Source: JBBRUG01 sp038247995 (lineage in GTDB: Bacteria > Chloroflexota > Chloroflexia > Chloroflexales > Chloroflexaceae). From it: 17,691 bases of DNA. Both the position numbers and the translations under genes were made by a program. How positions within the stretch are numbered: position 1 is the stretch's first letter; each line of letters begins with the position of its first letter. The notes under the pieces were generated by a model. That model had not been told where the DNA came from, did no database searches, and saw only the letters and a program-made list of their open reading frames with translations. The stretch spans positions 1 through 17,691 of the forward strand of contig JBBRUG010000094.1 in assembly GCA_038247995.1 (NCBI GenBank), in the 5' to 3' direction. Positions 1-6,652 of the stretch are shown here, piece by piece.

Positions 1-423
1 CGAGCCGGCGGCGCGGCGGGCCTGTTCCGGCGTGGCCAGGCCATCCACCAGCGCGATCTTGCCGCGCACCGCCGGGTTGGCCCAATCTTCCGGCGTGCCG
101 GCGCCTACGTCGACAATTGTTCCGGTAAGGCCGTCGGTGGGCGTGGCAAAGGCGTGGGTGATACAGTTCAGCGCGCCGATACCGCTCACGCTGAGCGTGG
201 CCGGGCCGGGTAGACTGATGTAGGCCGGGTGCTCCAGCAGGCGCGTGCGCAGGCCCCACGCCATCAGCGCCTCGGCAGCCTGGTCGAAGGCCCGCCGTTC
301 CTCGGCGGAACCGGAGAGGCGCACCTCGGTCGTCAGGCGGGCGGTGAGCGCCATCAATTCATTGGCAGAGACCGACTCAAGCAAAGCCGCCTCGTTGCGG
401 TCGAGCCGGGGATCGAGATCCAT
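1..423 (-). CDS. M28-family metallopeptidase-like hydrolase with PA domain, N-terminal part (runs off left edge)
   Basis: Only the first 141 codons lie in the window; the gene continues past position 1 on the minus strand. The N-terminal about 80 residues form an amphipathic leader without a signal peptide (MDLDPRLDRNEAALLESVSA). From about residue 110 the pattern TGTIVDVGAGTPEDW...NPAVRGKIALVDG is typical of the protease-associated (PA) domain that sits before or inside the zinc-binding domain of M28 aminopeptidases. The zinc ligands would lie outside the window, so catalytic competence cannot be judged. The start is supported by GAGGAG eight bases upstream. The gene begins 23 bp after the SDR stop and so is probably the third gene of a gntR-SDR-M28 operon. 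M28-fold proteins include deacylases as well as aminopeptidases, so the substrate is open. Confidence 0.72.
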   Translation of the reverse strand, partial: MDLDPRLDRNEAALLESVSANELMALTARLTTEVRLSGSAEERRAFDQAAEALMAWGLRTRLLEHPAYISLPGPATLSVSGIGALNCITHAFATPTDGLTGTIVDVGAGTPEDWANPAVRGKIALVDGLATPEQARRAAGS

Positions 424-446
424 AACACCGCTCCTCTCTGGTGCGG

Positions 447-1223
447 CTACTGCATGTGTGAGCCGCCATCGATGCTGATCGTCTGGCCGGTAACCCACCC
501 GGCCAGGTCGGAAACAAAAAAGAGCACGCCATTGGCAATGTCATCAGCGCTGCCGAGCCGTTGCAACGCGATCCGGTCGAGCAAGGCGCGCTGACCGTCC
601 GCGCCCAGCGCCGCCCACTGGCGCTCGGTGGTGGGGTTGGAGCGCACAAAGCCGGGGGCGATATTGTTCACCGTAATGCCCCACGGGCCAAGCTCGCGAG
701 CTGTCTGGCGGGTCAGGCCGATCTGGCCGGCCTTGGCGCTGGCATAGGCCTGAATGCCGGTTAGGCTGAAGCTGCGCCCGGCTCCAGATGAGATGTTGAC
801 AATTCGGCCCGCGCGCTGGGCTTTCATGGTCGGAACGACGGCACGGGTAAAGTTGAAGGCGCCATAGAGGTTGGTGCGTACTACAATGTCCCAATCGGCA
901 TCGCTGACGGTTTCAATCGGCTGATGCACCTGACCGCAAACCCCGCCGGCATTATTCACCAGAATGGCGATCCGGCCCCCGGCGGCCAGCAGGCGGGCCA
1001 CGAGCGCCGTCACCGCCTCTGAATCGGTAATATCGCACGGCGCAGGCACACAGCGCATGCCCGCCGCCTGGGCCAACGCAACGGTTTCATTCAGCTCATC
1101 GGCCAGCCGATCCACCGCCCAGACCGCCGCGCCGCAACTTCCAAGCGCCAGCGTAATCGCCCGCCCAAAACCGTGCGCCGCTCCCGTCACCAGCGCCACC
1201 TGACCATCAAGCGCAATCTGCAT
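447..1223 (-). CDS. SDR-family NAD(P)-dependent oxidoreductase
   Basis: A classical short-chain dehydrogenase/reductase of 258 aa, the usual length. Visible motifs are the cofactor-binding TGAAHGFG (residues 13-20), Asp38 at the end of the second strand (VWAVDR), which favours NAD(H) over NADP(H), NNAG (90-93), the serine pair at 145-146 and the catalytic YASAK (Tyr160, Lys164), then the C-terminal GQTISIDGG. I placed the start at 1223 rather than the upstream in-frame ATG at 1328, because the family begins here and the ATG overlaps the regulator's TAA stop (TAATG), a translational coupling arrangement. The extra N-terminus of the long reading is only antisense-like arginine-rich sequence. 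The family does not fix the substrate. Next to a pentonate dehydratase a sugar or polyol dehydrogenase is plausible, as Caulobacter xylose dehydrogenase is also an SDR, but this is inference. Confidence 0.9.
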   Translation of the reverse strand: MQIALDGQVALVTGAAHGFGRAITLALGSCGAAVWAVDRLADELNETVALAQAAGMRCVPAPCDITDSEAVTALVARLLAAGGRIAILVNNAGGVCGQVHQPIETVSDADWDIVVRTNLYGAFNFTRAVVPTMKAQRAGRIVNISSGAGRSFSLTGIQAYASAKAGQIGLTRQTARELGPWGITVNNIAPGFVRSNPTTERQWAALGADGQRALLDRIALQRLGSADDIANGVLFFVSDLAGWVTGQTISIDGGSHMQ

Positions 1224-1900
1224 TAGTCCTGCTCCTCTTCTTCGTCCTGCACGCGCAGGTGGAACTGGCGGAAACTTGCGGCCGTCTCGTGCCAATGCTC
1301 GGTCACCACCGCCTCGGCGCGCCACCAATCGCCGGCGCGAAACACATCGACCACACGCTGATGCAGGCCGGGCATAATCGTCGGGCTACGCGAGAGGTGT
1401 TGCTTGACGGTCATAAACAGCGCCCCGACTTTGGCATCCATCGCGCCATAGATGGCGATCAGGCTCTGATTCTGCGAACAGGCGACGATCTTGCGGTGGA
1501 AGGCCAAATCAAGATCGATCGCGGGCAACCAATCGGCCTCGTGGTCGCGCAGTTCACGCATTGCGGCGACGAGATCGTCGAGGTAGGCCAGGTCGGCGCT
1601 GGTGAAGTGTTCGCGGGCCAGTCGCACAGCCAGGCCCTCGAGGTGCCCACGTACAAGGTAAAACTCGAACGCCTCGCGTGGCCCCAGCGTCGAAACGACC
1701 GCGCCCCGGTTGCGGTAGATCCGCACCAAGCCTTCCTGCTCCAGGTAGCGCAGCGCATCGCGCACCGGGCCGCGACTCATCGCGATCTCTTCGGCGATCT
1801 CCTGCTCGATCAGCCGATCGCCCGGTTTATAGCGACCGGCCAGAATCGCCTGGCGCAGATGAGCTAATACTTTATCGGGGCGTGAAATATCGTTCAGCAC
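1223..1900 (-). CDS. GntR-family transcriptional regulator, FadR/FCD subfamily
   Basis: This 225-aa cytoplasmic regulator has an N-terminal winged helix (residues 5-72; LRQAILAGRYKPGDRL, then MSRGPVRDALRYLEQEGLV, the standard GntR recognition-helix region) and a C-terminal all-helical FCD ligand domain (about 78-210). The FCD metal or ligand pocket is represented by Asp and His in DLDLAFHRKIV, His in GLHQRVVDVF and His in VVTEHWHE. FCD regulators usually respond to small carboxylates such as sugar acids. The C-terminus is unusually acidic (DEEEEQD). Its stop overlaps the SDR start by one base, so the two are co-translated. No palindrome is seen just upstream of its own start. Two ATTGTYRACAAT palindromes between the divergent arms at 3063 and 3222 are the best operator candidates. 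The ligand is unknown. Confidence 0.92.
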   Translation of the reverse strand: MLNDISRPDKVLAHLRQAILAGRYKPGDRLIEQEIAEEIAMSRGPVRDALRYLEQEGLVRIYRNRGAVVSTLGPREAFEFYLVRGHLEGLAVRLAREHFTSADLAYLDDLVAAMRELRDHEADWLPAIDLDLAFHRKIVACSQNQSLIAIYGAMDAKVGALFMTVKQHLSRSPTIMPGLHQRVVDVFRAGDWWRAEAVVTEHWHETAASFRQFHLRVQDEEEEQD

Positions 1901-1938
1901 GGTTTCTGTTCGTTTGAAACGGCGAATACCACTTTAAG

Positions 1939-2057
1939 CCCGTACAGGCGGGTCGTTCCGGGCAGGCACGCGGCCCGCCTTATAGGCAGGCACGCGGCCT
2001 TCCCGGCGGGCACGCGGCCCGCCCTTACGCCCGTACGGGCGGGCACGCGGCCCGCCC
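1939..2057. repeat. Cluster of four GC-rich palindromic units
   Basis: The core GGCACGCGGCCCGCC occurs at 1965-1979, 2009-2023 and 2042-2056, with a degraded copy at 1989-2000. The last two extend into perfect hairpins GGCGGGC-ACGCG-GCCCGCC (2006-2024 and 2038-2056). A companion CCCGTACRGG motif sits at 1939 and 2030. Related stem-ACG-stem palindromes recur at 4451-4512 and 12293-12313. The cluster lies between the 3' end of the damaged amidohydrolase fragment and the gntR start on the minus strand. It could end or attenuate transcription, but no T-run follows. Confidence 0.75.
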
Positions 2058-2061
2058 TCCA

Positions 2062-2451
2062 TCATACTAATTGGCCATCCTGATAGACCGAATGGATCCG
2101 TTGAAGATGAGTTATATTTTGTGCTACATCGCCATGGGCGATACAGAGATCGGCACGCAGGCCGGGGCGAATGGCGCCCACCTGATCGGCGAGGCCCAAT
2201 GCCTCGGCAACGGCGGCGGTTGCGGCGCGCACCGCCTGCACCGGGGTCAGGCCGGCCAGCGTTAGTTCATCAAGCTCTTTCCAGAAGGTATCAAAAGCCG
2301 TGGCCCGCCAGCCCGCATCGGAGCCGGCCAGCAGCGGTACACCCAGGCGGCGCAGCTTAGCTACGCCTTCCTGGTGGCCCTCACGCCGCCGCTGCCAACT
2401 GTCGCGCTCGACGCCGCCACATAACTCGACGCGCCCTTCGCAGGTTGCACC
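2062..2451 (-). pseudogene. Amidohydrolase (imidazolonepropionase-like) C-terminal fragment, 5' part missing
   Basis: In this frame the last about 110 codons read as the C-terminal third of a metal-dependent amidohydrolase: a helix with EGHQEGVAKLRRLG, then GVPLLAGSDAG with the metal-binding Asp, then LTLAGLTPVQAVRAAT and a terminal GAIRPGLRADLCIAHGD beta-sandwich segment. Full members are about 380-430 aa with an N-terminal HxH metal site; none of that is present. Upstream of about 2450 the frame is only an antiparallel reading of the AstE-like gene, so the boundary given is approximate. It has no start codon or ribosome binding site of its own at the junction. The simplest reading is a deletion that removed the start of this gene and the end of the preceding deacylase gene. 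A misassembly would look the same. Confidence 0.75.
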
Positions 2452-3019
2452 GGTCCGGTCGATCGATGGCGAGCAGGTTTTCGAGGCCAAAGACTGTCGC
2501 CAACTCGATCGAGCGCTTTGCGGCCGCGCTATCGTCGCGCCGACAGATCGTAAACGGCACCAGATCCTCGGGAATATCGCCGCCGTGCAGGTCGATATAC
2601 ACATCGGCGTGGGCGATAAACTGCTCGGTGAGCGCATAGACCATCTGGTCGCTAAACGTGCCCTGCGGATCGCCGGGAAAGAGCCGATTTGGGTTAAGGC
2701 CGTCGATCGGGCAGGTAAACATCTGGCGCTCGCGGAACGCCGGCAAATTCACGACCGGAATGATCACCAGCGTGCCAGCCAGGGTGGCCGGGTCGATCAC
2801 GCGACTTAAGCGGATCGCCGTCTCAATCGCAGGATACTCGCCGCCGTGGACGCCGGCAGTCACGAGCAGGCACGGCCCAGGGCGCGCACCACAGATCGCC
2901 GTGATCGGCCAGCGCTCGTCCGCCAGAGCCGGGCCGGGCCAGGCAAACAACTCCTGCCGCCGGGTGCCGGGTTCAAGCGCGCCCAGCAAGGGAAAACGCG
3001 TGGTGTATGCAGTGCTCAT
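2381..3019 (-). pseudogene. AstE/AspA-type (M14-like) zinc deacylase, truncated after about 190 residues
   Basis: The first about 190 codons are a good succinylglutamate desuccinylase/aspartoacylase-family domain. They show the zinc motif HGGE (His58, Glu61), NLPAF, the substrate-binding NPNRLFPG (109-116) and IDLHGGD with the third zinc ligand His145. The start has AAGGA eight bases upstream. After about residue 187 (LLAIDRPDR) the similarity stops: the frame turns into arginine-rich sequence and ends at 2381, while another frame carries an amidohydrolase C-terminus. Family members are usually 300-350 aa, and the catalytic glutamate and C-terminal beta domain are missing, so activity is unlikely. 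An intact homologue would deacylate an N-acyl amino compound. This gene would be the first of the minus-strand arm and lies directly downstream of the operator-like palindrome at 3063. Confidence 0.8.
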
Positions 3020-3062
3020 TGATCGATTCCTTCGCCAGTGCGCATTTGTGAAAAATAGTCAT

Positions 3063-3074
3063 ATTGTCAACAAT
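3063..3074. promoter_or_regulatory. Operator-like palindrome ATTGTCAACAAT
   Basis: A perfect inverted repeat, ATTGT-CA-ACAAT, lies 44 bp upstream of the deacylase start at 3019. On the minus strand it contains TTGACA at 3070-3065, which could be a -35 box, although I see no good -10 at the expected distance. Its partner at 3222 has the same half-sites with the central dinucleotide reversed. GntR/FCD regulators commonly bind short palindromes of the type TTGTNNACAA. Binding by the regulator at 1223-1900 is inferred. Confidence 0.55.
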
Positions 3075-3221
3075 CCTGAAAAGGCGCTGTGCGTCGGCGA
3101 AACGATCTCTATCTGGCGTTGGAGTGAGTACCGGAAATAGCTGATTAAACCGGTCAGAATTCGAAGAGCGCCTCACATGTCACCCTCACGGTGCGTGCAG
3201 CGCCTCGGTTTGCGCGAGTGG

Positions 3222-3253
3222 ATTGTTGACAATTTGGATAAGGCGAGTATACG
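3222..3253 (+). promoter_or_regulatory. Candidate promoter overlapped by an operator-like palindrome
   Basis: The palindrome ATTGTTGACAAT (3222-3233) contains a perfect -35 box TTGACA (3226-3231). Sixteen bases later is TATACG (3248-3253), a fair -10. Such overlap is typical of a repressor site. The promoter points towards the creatininase and dehydratase genes, but the first of them starts 430 bp downstream, with repeats between. The site is 159 bp from the matching palindrome at 3063, about 15 helical turns. Confidence 0.5.
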
Positions 3254-3277
3254 TTCTTTTGCGCAACGTGTCAATAG

Positions 3278-3383
3278 CTAGAACACTGAGCAGCATGACT
3301 GAGCCGCTGAGGCCACTGAACTGGGTAGCGCGCTGCGCTCGCGCCTGGTTGTGCAGGCTCAATCGATCTGAGCAATGCGGTAG
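3278..3383 (+). repeat. 106-bp interspersed repeat, copy A
   Basis: It starts CTAGAACACTGAGCAGCATG and ends GAGCAATGCGGTAG. It aligns without gaps to 16015-16120 (opposite strand, also 106 bp) and to 17542-17634 (same strand, 3' end missing). The shared core includes GGCCACTGA, GGGTRGCGCGC and AATCGATCTGAGCAATG. The beginning of another copy (TAGAACACTGAGCGGAATGA) follows directly at 3381-3400. No coding capacity is evident. Confidence 0.8.
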
Positions 3384-3410
3384 AACACTGAGCGGAATGA
3401 TTACCCTAGT

Positions 3411-3565
3411 GTGGCACTGATCCTGGTGGTGCGATCCTGGTGGTGCGCTCCGCGCCTATGACCAATCCGGCGTAATGGAATGCTTGCGCCACTGTGGCAC
3501 TGATCCTGGTGGTGCGATCCGTGCCGATGCCCAAGCCGGCGCAATTGTGTGAGCGCAGCCATAGC
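3411..3565. repeat. Two-copy diverged tandem repeat, period about 83 bp
   Basis: GTGGCACTGATCCTGGTGGT begins at 3411 and again at 3494, and similarity continues for about 60 bp beyond each (for example GATCAATCCGG-like and GCCCAAGCCGG segments). The first unit holds an extra internal duplication of CCTGGTGGTGCG. The remaining gene-free sequence up to 3684 shows no recognisable gene. The minus-strand frame over it merely repeats the same peptide twice. Confidence 0.6.
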
Positions 3566-3684
3566 CACAGACAAGCCACCTTGCCGGATCGCCGGGCACC
3601 ACGTAGGATGGAGTAGGTGGGTTTAGCCTTGATGGTGTTCACGCTGGTTAAACCTGTCAGGTCTTCATAGCAGAAAGAAAGCGT

Positions 3685-4386
3685 ATGCGGATTAGCGACA
3701 TGCACTGGCAGCAGGTTGAAGCCTACTTGCGCCACGACAACCGGGCCATCCTGCCGCTGGGCAGCACCGAGCAGCACGCCTACCTGAGCCTCAGCACCGA
3801 CAGCATTCTCGCTGAGCGGTTAGCCACGGAAGCCGCCGAACCATTCGGCGTGCCGGTCTTCCCGGTGCTGGCGTATGGCCTCACGCCCTACTTCCAGGCG
3901 TATCCCGGCACGATCACGCTGCGCATGGCCACGTACTTGGCGCTCATCGGCGATCTGCTTGATGGATTGTATATCCAGGGGTTCCGGCGGATGCTGATTG
4001 TTAATGGCCATGGCGGCAACAGCCCGGCGCAGGCTTTTGTGGACGAATGGTTGCTCAGCCACGCCGGCGCACAGGTGAAGTGGCACAACTGGTGGAACGC
4101 GCCGCAAGCCTGGGCGCAAGTGCAAGCCACCGACCCGGTTGCCTCGCACGCCTCGTGGATGGAGAATTTCCCCTGGACGCGCTTGGCCGGCGTTGTGCAA
4201 CCGGAACAGCAGAAGCAACCCGTGGATGTAATGAGCCTGCGCCGACGCGGGCCGGCAGCGGTACGCGCGGGGTTGGGCGACGGCAATTTCGCCGGCGTGT
4301 ACCAGCGCAGCGATGTAGAGATGCAGGCAATTTGGGACGTGGCGATCGCCGAAACGCGAGCGTTGATCGACGCGGGATGGGAGTAG
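3685..4386 (+). CDS. Creatininase-family amidohydrolase
   Basis: The 233-aa protein is near the family's usual 240-260 aa. The metal-binding and catalytic pattern is present: LPLGSTEQHAYLSLSTD (Glu29, His31, Asp39), the NGHGGN loop (His109) and HASWMEN (His155, Glu160). It is cytoplasmic, with no signal peptide. The ribosome binding site is weak (AGAAAGAAAG before the ATG), but no better start exists. The family includes creatinine amidohydrolase, guanosine-riboflavin-pathway amidohydrolases and IolN-type hydrolases that open oxidised inositols, so the name should not be read as creatinine use. Lying 145 bp upstream of a pentonate dehydratase, it could act as the ring-opening or lactone-hydrolysing step of a sugar oxidation route. 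This is inference. Confidence 0.88.
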   Translation: MRISDMHWQQVEAYLRHDNRAILPLGSTEQHAYLSLSTDSILAERLATEAAEPFGVPVFPVLAYGLTPYFQAYPGTITLRMATYLALIGDLLDGLYIQGFRRMLIVNGHGGNSPAQAFVDEWLLSHAGAQVKWHNWWNAPQAWAQVQATDPVASHASWMENFPWTRLAGVVQPEQQKQPVDVMSLRRRGPAAVRAGLGDGNFAGVYQRSDVEMQAIWDVAIAETRALIDAGWE

Positions 4387-4450
4387 GCACGCGGCAGGCG
4401 GCACGCGGCTATGCCCGCAAAATGAACGTACAAACGATCCGGAGTTGTAC

Positions 4451-4512
4451 CGGTCGACCCACGGGTCGGCTCCCTTATTCCCGTACGGGCCGGCCCACGG
4501 GTCGGCTCCAGC
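4451..4512. repeat. Two GC-palindromic repeat units
   Basis: CGACCCACGGGTCGGCTCC and CGGCCCACGGGTCGGCTCC occur within this interval, each with a small hairpin around CGACCC/GGGTCG. CCCGTACGGGC, shared with the 1939-2057 cluster, lies between them. Traces of the ACGCGG-type unit follow the creatininase stop at 4387-4420. These units fill the gap between creatininase and the dehydratase. Confidence 0.65.
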
Positions 4513-4531
4513 ACCATTGAAAGTACCATCC

Positions 4532-6310
4532 ATGAGCACCACCACCCCGCCCCGTCGCTTCCGTTCCCAAGATTGGTTCGCCGACCCGGAGCGGATCGAC
4601 CAGACTGCGCTCTACCTCGAACGTTTTATGAACTATGGCACGACACCCGAAGAACTGCGCTCGGGCAGGCCGATCATCGGCATCGCCCAGACCGGCAGCG
4701 ACCTGACACCCTGTAATCGCATTCATGTCGATCTTGCCCGCCGGGTGCGCGACGGGATCCGCGATGCTGGCGGCATCCCCATTGAATTCCCGGTTCACCC
4801 GATCTTCGAGAATTGCCGCCGCCCCACGGCGGCCCTGGATCGCAACCTGGCTTACCTGGGCCTGGTCGAAATTCTCTATGGCTACCCGATCGACGCCGTG
4901 GTACTGACCACCGGCTGCGACAAGACGACCCCTTCCGCGCTCATGGCCGCCGCCACCGTCGATATTCCGGCGATTGTGCTTTCGGGCGGGCCAATGCTCG
5001 ACGGTTGGTTCGAGGGCGAACTGGCCGGCTCGGGCATGACAGTCTGGAAGAGCCGCCGCCGCTTGGCCGCCGGCGAAATCGATGAGGCCGAATTCTTCGC
5101 CGCCGCCCTGGCATCGGCGCCCTCGGCGGGCCACTGCAATACGATGGGCACCGCCTCGACGATGAACGCAGTCGCCGAGGCGCTCGGTATGGCGCTGCCC
5201 GGCTGCGCCGCGATCCCGGCGCCCTACCGCGAGCGCGGCCAGATGGCCTATGCCACCGGGAAGCGCATTGTTGAAATGGCCTACGCCGATTTGCGCCCCG
5301 CACAGATCCTCACCCGCGCCGCCTTCCTGAATGCGATCGTCGCGATTGCCGCAATCGGTGGCTCGACCAACGCCCAGCCGCACCTGGTAGCGATGGCGCG
5401 CCATGCCGGCGTCGAACTGACCCCGCAGGACTGGAAACACGGCTACGACATCCCGCTGCTGGTGAATATGCAGCCCGCCGGCAAGTATCTCGGCGAGCGC
5501 TTCCATCGCGCCGGCGGTGTGCCGGCTGTACTCTGGGAATTGCTGGAGGCCGGACAAATCGCCGGCGACGTCCTCACTGTTACCGGCCGCACGCTGGCCG
5601 AGAATATCGCCGGGCGCCAGAGCGTCGATCGCGAGGTGATCACGCCCTACGCCGCGCCGCTGATGCAGCAGGCCGGCTTTCTGGTGCTCACCGGCAACCT
5701 GTTCGACTGCGCGATCATGAAGACCAGTGTGATCTCGCCCGAGTTTCGCGTGCGCTACCTCAGCGAACCAGGCCGCGAAGGGATCTTTGCGGGCCGCGCC
5801 GTGGTGTTCGACAACGCCGAAGATTATCACGCCCGGATCAACGACCCGGAATTGGCAATCGACGCGCACAGCATTCTGGTGATCCGCGGCGCGGGGCCGG
5901 TAGGTTGGCCGGGTTCAGCCGAAGTGGTGAATATGCAGCCGCCGGACGCACTGCTGCAACGCGGGATCACCTCGCTGCCCACAATCGGCGACGGACGCCA
6001 GTCCGGCACCTCGGACAGCCCCTCGATCCTCAACGCCTCGCCCGAGAGCGCCATCGGCGGCGGGTTGGCCTGGCTGCGCACCGGCGACACGATCCGGATC
6101 GACCTGAACGCCGGTCGCTGCGATGCGCTCGTACCCGAGGCTGAGATTGAACAGCGCAAGCAGGAGCTTACCCCAAGCGTGCCCGAGAATGCCACCCCAT
6201 GGCAGGAGATCTACCGCGCCACCGTGGGCCAACTCGCCGATGGAGCAGTGCTGGAGGCGGCGCTGAAGTATCGCGGGGTGGCCGCAAAAACGCCGCGCCA
6301 TAATCATTGA
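4532..6310 (+). CDS. xylD: Pentonate (D-xylonate/L-arabonate) dehydratase, IlvD/Edd family
   Basis: The 592-aa enzyme dehydrates an aldonic acid to a 2-keto-3-deoxy acid in the cytoplasm. Three iron-sulfur cysteines are in place: Cys61 (QTGSDLTPCNRIH), Cys129 (TTGCDKTTP) and Cys202 (SAGHCNTMGTAST). Lys131 and the Mg-binding region are also conserved. The N-terminal RSQDWFADPERIDQTALYLE, the stretch CAAIPAPYRERGQMAY and the C-terminal PRHNH closely follow the Caulobacter-type D-xylonate dehydratase branch as I know it, and differ from biosynthetic IlvD and from Edd. D-xylonate versus L-arabonate cannot be settled by eye. The upstream in-frame ATG at 4445 reads through GC repeats, so I chose 4532, where the family starts; the ribosome binding site is weak (GAAAG). 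The SDR and creatininase genes nearby fit a non-phosphorylative pentose route, but no aldolase or semialdehyde dehydrogenase is in the window. Confidence 0.93.
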   Translation: MSTTTPPRRFRSQDWFADPERIDQTALYLERFMNYGTTPEELRSGRPIIGIAQTGSDLTPCNRIHVDLARRVRDGIRDAGGIPIEFPVHPIFENCRRPTAALDRNLAYLGLVEILYGYPIDAVVLTTGCDKTTPSALMAAATVDIPAIVLSGGPMLDGWFEGELAGSGMTVWKSRRRLAAGEIDEAEFFAAALASAPSAGHCNTMGTASTMNAVAEALGMALPGCAAIPAPYRERGQMAYATGKRIVEMAYADLRPAQILTRAAFLNAIVAIAAIGGSTNAQPHLVAMARHAGVELTPQDWKHGYDIPLLVNMQPAGKYLGERFHRAGGVPAVLWELLEAGQIAGDVLTVTGRTLAENIAGRQSVDREVITPYAAPLMQQAGFLVLTGNLFDCAIMKTSVISPEFRVRYLSEPGREGIFAGRAVVFDNAEDYHARINDPELAIDAHSILVIRGAGPVGWPGSAEVVNMQPPDALLQRGITSLPTIGDGRQSGTSDSPSILNASPESAIGGGLAWLRTGDTIRIDLNAGRCDALVPEAEIEQRKQELTPSVPENATPWQEIYRATVGQLADGAVLEAALKYRGVAAKTPRHNH

Positions 6311-6652
6311 AGCACTGAGCCGCATGAGTGAGTCCCTAACGTGAGCCGTATGGGGTGAGGACCGGTGTGGCGGAAGTCCTTAATTTGAATTGACGCCATG
6401 ACTTTGCACAAAACGTGCCAGCGAGAGCATAACGCGGCCCGGATTTGGCCCACGCACCAGACGCTGGCAGAAACAATTCACGCTGGAGAATGGCAACCCT
6501 GGCACGCATTATGCAATCTCCTATAGCACTACCGTCAGACTGCATCATTTTGATGCCCGGTAGGATGTGCAGACCGGCTCGGCAGGGAAACCTGCCCGAA
6601 GGCCAATTTGCACACATTGACCGAACGGTGTAATACACCAAAGGAGGTTCGC
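6311..6652. other. 342-bp intergenic region with stem-loops in the stress gene leader
   Basis: Just after the xylD stop, 6310-6333 resembles the first 24 bp of the 106-bp repeat. Further on are two compact hairpins: GCATCA-TTT-TGATGC (6542-6556) and GGCAGG-GAAA-CCTGCC (6581-6596, extendable to 6579-6599 with one bulge). Both precede the strong ribosome binding site of the stress protein at 6642-6650. No gene is visible in between. The promoter cannot be fixed with confidence. Confidence 0.5.
6542..6599 (+). promoter_or_regulatory. Two consecutive leader hairpins upstream of stress gene
   Basis: Hairpin 1 (6542-6556) has a perfect 6-bp stem with a TTT loop. Hairpin 2 (6581-6596) has a perfect 6-bp stem closed by a GAAA tetraloop, a stable GNRA type. 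They sit 54-111 bases before the start codon. Neither is followed by a T-run, so mRNA stabilisation or processing is likelier than termination. Confidence 0.4.

Larger units (their letters stand above)
3020..3684. other. 665-bp intergenic region between divergent arms
   Basis: This region holds the two ATTGTYRACAAT palindromes (3063, 3222), one candidate plus-strand promoter (3226-3253), the 106-bp repeat copy A, the start of a second copy and an 83-bp tandem duplication. No open frame here resembles a protein I know. The stretch from 3278 to about 3570 looks like repeat material inserted between the promoter and the creatininase gene. Confidence 0.6.

Noticed and set aside
792..803. GATGTTGACAAT inside the SDR gene, similar to the ATTGTTGACAAT operator candidate
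   Set aside because: It lies in coding sequence for the conserved VNISSG region and its left half-site is broken, so coding constraint explains it.
3406..3777. Minus-strand frame over the intergenic tandem repeat
   Set aside because: It only translates the 83-bp duplication into a repeated peptide and runs into the creatininase gene antisense.
4475..5869. 464-codon open frame on the minus strand opposite xylD
   Set aside because: It is the antisense reading of a strongly conserved dehydratase in GC-rich DNA, and its protein resembles no family.
6499..6516. Sigma-54-like -24/-12 element (CTGGCACG...ATGCAAT, GG and GC correctly spaced by 12)
   Set aside because: One key base of TTGC is changed, no enhancer-binding protein is in the window, and many Chloroflexota are thought to lack RpoN. 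I treat it as a chance match unless rpoN is found in the genome.
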